Both the position numbers and the translations under genes were made by a program. 64,000 nt of DNA from Warburgia ugandensis (lineage: Eukaryota > Streptophyta > Magnoliopsida > Canellales > Canellaceae): contig CP141137.1 in the NCBI GenBank assembly GCA_035236585.1, forward strand, positions 48,320,057 through 48,384,056, written 5' to 3'. Under the pieces are notes generated by a model that was given only the letters and a program-made list of their open reading frames with translations, made no database searches and was not told the DNA's origin. Shown piece after piece: positions 59,127 to 64,000 of the stretch. The first letter of the stretch is position 1, and each line of letters starts with the position of its first letter.

Positions 59127-62100
59127 TGTAATATCCTTGAATTTTATTTTAATTTTTAATGATGAAGTAAATTTCAAAAATTATAAATTATGTAAATTGA
59201 ATTGAGGGTTGAAATATCAATTTTTGGATTGTACTTGAAAAATGGAATCCAACGACACTAAGAATGCCAAATTAGAGTTCGGGTGAAAATCTGCCCAATT
59301 ATTTTACAAAAGGGCAAAATTTTCATTTTACATGTGGGGCCCACAATGCACTTATGTGAGTCAAAGACCTGAGATAGTCAAAGATAAAATTGAAATACAA
59401 TAATTACATGGGTAATTGTAACATCTCCCACCAGTAACAGAAATAAGACAAAAAACGGCCCCTCCTTTCCTAGGCACTATTCATCTTCTCCTCTAATTCT
59501 CCCTCTTCTTCATAATTAGTTGTGATCGGGTCTGGCTGTGTTCAACACCACAAATTGATCTTCCCTTTTTTCCATGATGTTGTAGCAATAGATCACATGA
59601 AGATCATCACAATAGTGTCCTTTCTTTTCACCTCTCTATCTAAGGTAAACACATCAAGATCAGATTTTCCACTGATTTGAGAGGTAAGATTCAACTTTTT
59701 TCTTGTTTTTCCCTTTCATTTTCATTTATTGTTCTTAGCACCTAGATTGGTAACTTTCATGCGGGTAGGGTTTAATCTAGGAAAACTGTGACATAGTAGA
59801 AAACCCACCTCAAGGATATCTCAAATAGATGATATGAGCCATGCATTAGATTCAGGGACCCTCAAAATATTAGAAACGGCAAAAAATAAAATACAAATAA
59901 GATTATCTAAGACTCCAATCAAGTAAAAACATATTGGACAGTCCAAGCACATCGTCCCCAATGGACGTCGCGCCCAAGATGCATCCATGGGACGCTCAAG
60001 GGAAACACACAACGCACGCGACCCCACGTGCACGTTGTCGCTGAGAGGATGGGACGATAGGCATCCTGGTGACTGGGACGCACACAATGTGTTCCCGATG
60101 CACGTCCCGAACATAGTGCTTCCCCAAGGATGCCAATTTAAATGGTTTTCAGCTCGGATTTGATTTGGACCGTTGGATGTTCATTTTTCAGTTTTAGAGG
60201 CTATATAAGCCCAATTTTTTTATTCAAAAAGTCTGTTGGAATATTCTCGACAACACGGATGTGAATTTAGTATCAAAATCTTGATCTGATCACATCTAGT
60301 AAGATCAAATCCATAAAATCCTATTCAATTACTTAGATCGGGTCGTTTAGGGGACGTCAAGTCCTAGAACTTGGACAATTATATGATCCGAGGGATGAAT
60401 TGATGGATCTACTGACTATATCATGTGTATTCATCATAGATATACACCAAAATGAATTGATAAATTTGAAATTGAATTGATTTTGATGATTAAGACTGGA
60501 ATTAGTAATCAAATCATAAATCAAGGCTATTAAGAACAATCCAATGGTTGGATCACCTCGAATTCCATTGAGATGGAGTGAATTAAGCCTTTTGTGATCA
60601 ATACGCATTAAATTAGCTAATTACAACTCTAATTGATGATCATATAAAGTATATGAGTAATTGATGGTATAGAAACTGATTTTTATAAAGATAAATTAGA
60701 CGATCTAGATCAAAAGCTAGATCAAAGGATCATTGGACAAATTGACTTATATTAACACAAATAAAAAGAAAATTTTATAATGGATTACAGAGAGGGAAAT
60801 GAATATCATGAAATAGTACTATGGTACTAACATGCACACCAGAGTGCGCGGGTTAAGAGGATTACACGCTTGATTTGGTTGTTTCTCTCATTGAAGTAGG
60901 TGACGACATTTAATGTTGCAAATTGATTTTTTAAAATCTTGCACTATCATGGCATGTTGAATGATTCGGATTGTTGTAGCATTGATTCTTTCATTGTGCT
61001 CTTATGGTTTTTTATTTAAATTGTTATCATAGACTTGAGATTTTAATAGCATGTTGAGGAGATTTTATGATTGATCTTTCTTATTGGGTTTTGATACCTG
61101 TGGATCTTATATACTTGTTACTAATGGATTGTAAACATTTTTTCTTTACTGCATTACTAAAATTGGATGATTTTCATGGATTTAGTGGAGGAGACTTGGT
61201 GGTTGGTCCTTGAGAGGCTAACCCCAGGATGAGGGGCAATGCCTTGGGATGGTGAGCCATAAGTACTCCTGCTTTGATGAGATATCTGATTTTTGTTTTT
61301 TGTAATTTATGATGGATGCTTTCACTTGGTGGATGTCATGCTAAGAGATATTAGGGCCGGCCACCCACGCTTTGAATTTATGGGATGATAGACACTTATC
61401 GCATATGGCACTCGATAAGGATTGGTATCATGGGTAGTGCACACTACTAGTCCAATCCCACCCATGTGGATAAACAACGAGTCTCCTAATATGGTGTTGA
61501 TGGGGAGCAACAGTTGGTAGACCCAAGAATATGGTTACCACATAGTATGACGATCCATACTCTTGTTCTATGTGATGCATGATGAGCATTGATATATCAT
61601 TTTGTGCTTGGGTGTGACGACACTCAAAGGATTGGTATGAGTACTCACGACTTGCTATACAAGTGTATGGGACATTTGTGGGACCCACATATCTTGGGTG
61701 CCCACCTGTTGACATTATGCTCATTTGAGATTTTATCAAATCATGCTTTACATCCATGAGATTCATGTTTTATTACACATGACATATTATTCCTCATATT
61801 AACATGATTTATGACATTTGTATTTTATGAATATTGTGATTTACCCTTATATCAGTTCTTGATATTATGGTTATTCTTTTTATGCCATAATTTTATTATA
61901 TTAAGTGTTTATGTACCTACACAAGCAATAGCTAGCTAAGGAATTTCTTTGTTTTGCAGTGCCTTAGATACTGAGCGCAACAGTAGGAAGGGCAAAAGCA
62001 CGGAAGGATAGTGATAACAGTGGGGACCACCCTTATCTTTTTTAACAGATAATTTGATGTGAGTGATGGAATAGACTTCGTTTTAGGTTTATATATATAT

Positions 62101-62487
62101 ATATATATATATATGGGTTGTACATAATCACGATTAAGTTTCTTTATGATACTTATATATATTGTGGACATTTTACTGAGTATGGTGGAATGTTGTGATG
62201 GATAGGCCCTGGGTGGTATTATTATGTTTTCTTGACACTAATTTAAAATGAAGGAACCTTTGGTTTTGATTTTGGATTTGACATTGGATTTGGTTTAAAT
62301 TTCTAACAACATATGTCTATTACTCTTGCAATTGCTTTAGTTCTGTCTTTTGGGAATGGTATAACACCTGGGTTTTTTAAAAGTATGTTTTGACATAATG
62401 AGTAAATAAAACTTTTTGACGTCAAGGATCCCATCTATATTTATTACTATTACATTTATTATATGTATAAAAAAATTGGGTGTTACA
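59127..62487 (+). repeat. 3' LTR of the chromovirus
   Basis: Starts TGTAATATCCTTGAATTTTA and ends TTGGGTGTTACA. Retains the TG and CA termini lost in the 5' copy. Includes an expanded (AT)n run at 62090-62114 and lacks about 90 bp found in the 5' LTR. Confidence 0.9.
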
Positions 62488-64000
62488 CTCGTCCAGACTC
62501 ACATCCAATCATAACTCATCCTTTCCTTAACTCATCTCCATCACCCCACATTTTCTTTGACCTCTCTCACTTTAGATTCTCATCCAATCACAACCCTCTA
62601 TCCATTCTCACCCCCACATTTTCTTTCTTTAAACCTTCCCTCCCACTCATCCACTCTCCCACCAACAAGTGTCTCTCTACCCACTATGACTCCTAGGAAA
62701 CCCACAAGTACCCTCTCCTACACACAAACATATAAAAAAAAGATAGAGAGATATAAAGATTTTCTAGAAGAAGCTTCCACTAGTTTTTGAAATTTTCTCG
62801 GAGAAAAGTGATTCCCTTTCTTGCCTTGTTCTTATTCTGAGTATGTTCAAGTTTTTCTTTCTCTCTCAGTGGTAGAGCTCACCATGTTTGAGAGAGAGGC
62901 TTACTTTTTAAGTGGTTTAGCATGCTCTTCATTCTTTGAGTAGCTTTTTCCATGCTTAGGTGGGTATTTGCTAAGGCTAGGATTCTACAAACTTTTCCTT
63001 TATGGTAGAGTTCGCATGCATTGAAAAGTTTTGCCGATGGAATTCTCCTAGATAATTGCAAGGAGAGGCCCATTGACATACAATATTGGGCACAACTTTT
63101 GTTACTATTGTGTGTGCCCCATCATAAAATAGATTGGAGACTAGACACTCTTTTCCAATGGTCATTTAGAGCTCCAAAAACCTAGCACTTCTACAAAAAT
63201 TAGACTTTGTGATTCTAAGAGATCTAAAAAGAAACGAAAGTCCTAAACTTCACAAATTAGATTGGTAAAAAATGCAAAGCCTCAAAGTTCAACAAATATT
63301 AAGTCCCATTGACATTCAAGAGTTGCCCTCACTTGCTATCATTACCTAAATGGGCCCTAACCTCAAATGACACTAAAGGTTACTAAATTGGATCAAAGTC
63401 TTATAACTCAAAGACTTCTAAAACTGGCTAAAATTCTACAGCTCAAGACTTCTAAATCTAGCCAATGTCTTGGAGCTCAAGACTTCTAAATCCAATCAAA
63501 GTCCTATAGCTCAAGACTTCTAAATCCAATCAAGTTTTATAGCTTGAGACTTCTAAACCTAATATGAGCCTTGCAACCTAAGACTCCTAAACAAATCAAA
63601 CTTTTAAAGGAAATTAGACTCCTACAGTCCAATACCCCTTGCTTAAGTAAAAGTCTTATGGACTAAGACTCCATAATCAATCAAATTTCTAGCAACCTTA
63701 GTCATGAGATAGCCAAAAGTACAAATACCTAAGAGTCCTAAGTGAACTAAAATTCGAGTGACCTAAGAGTCCTAAATCAACTAAAATTCTAGCAACTTTA
63801 TGATCTTAAGATGACTATGAGTACAGTGACCTAAGAATCTTAAATCATTTGAAATTATATAGTCCTTAGAGTCTTTGGATGATTAGAAGTCCAAAGGCCT
63901 AAGTGTCTTAAATCAACAAGAATTTTAGAGACCTTAGCCTTTAGATGAACAAAATTCCTGAAGGTCTAAGAGTCCATGAAGAACCAAAGTCTAAAACTCG
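62488..64000 (+). repeat. Flank with C-rich leader-like sequence and short tandem repeats
   Basis: 62488-62760 is C/T-rich with repeated CCCACATTTTCT words, like 49120-49230 on the other side of the chromovirus, so both flanks belong to one host element. From about 63390 to the end, units of roughly 37 bp with CTCAAGACTTCTAAA and TCAAAGTC recur. They are regular to about 63600 and then degenerate (CCTAAGAGTCCTAAAT). No gene is seen; frames at 62463-62790 are low-complexity. Confidence 0.6.

Overview
This is a stretch of AT-rich nuclear DNA from a flowering plant. The evidence is an intron-containing gene for a GPI-anchored protein of the plant At4g28100 type, tRNA-derived SINEs of the Au kind, and plant-type CACTA, copia, chromovirus, hAT and Mutator-like elements. 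The species cannot be read from the sequence; nothing points to a grass. Only one gene looks intact. Most of the rest is decayed transposable elements inserted into one another.

Region 1-30150 is best read as one L1-type LINE on the minus strand (ORF1 near 28.0-30.0 kb, endonuclease and start of RT at 26.6-28.0 kb, an RT middle piece at 19.05-19.38 kb, RT tail, zinc finger and RNase H at 1-1883), opened up by two large insertions. The first is a CACTA (En/Spm) transposon, 1884 to about 19057. It has dense subterminal repeats, a TATA box, a decayed TNP2 transposase, and a second decayed gene of the Ptta/En/Spm type (Transposase_24) followed by a Ulp1-like cysteine protease remnant. That CACTA itself holds a 2.9-kb solo LTR (2971-5889) with an internal 1-kb tandem duplication, and a probable 3.4-kb solo LTR (10419-13833) with four tandem copies of a ~340-bp repeat. 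The second insertion is a Ty1/copia element (about 19382-26613), which contains a 484-bp solo LTR with perfect target duplications and an inverted 370-bp copy of its own PBS-leader region.

Region 30.2-44.2 kb is the least repetitive part. It holds the two-exon GPI-anchored protein gene (minus strand, 34924-37765) with a 563-bp hAT MITE in its 1.9-kb intron, a foldback MITE at 32.3-32.7 kb, a ~50-bp GAGATGA-rich repeat array, and six Au-like SINE copies, most with clear target-site duplications.

Region 44257-48391 is a candidate Pack-MULE: terminal inverted repeats, a degenerate 9-bp target duplication, subterminal GATATC-rich repeats including an exact 42-bp array, and a captured, decayed C-terminal fragment of a dipeptidyl-peptidase-IV-like serine peptidase whose nucleophile Ser is replaced by Thr.

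Region 49277-62487 is a 13.2-kb Tekay/Del-type chromovirus (Ty3/gypsy) with 3.4-kb LTRs, PBS, PPT, and gag-pol full of stops. A 1.9-kb solo LTR (56417-58320), of the same family as the one at 2971-5889, splits its integrase between the second catalytic Asp and the catalytic Glu. The window ends in short tandem repeats of an unidentified host element.
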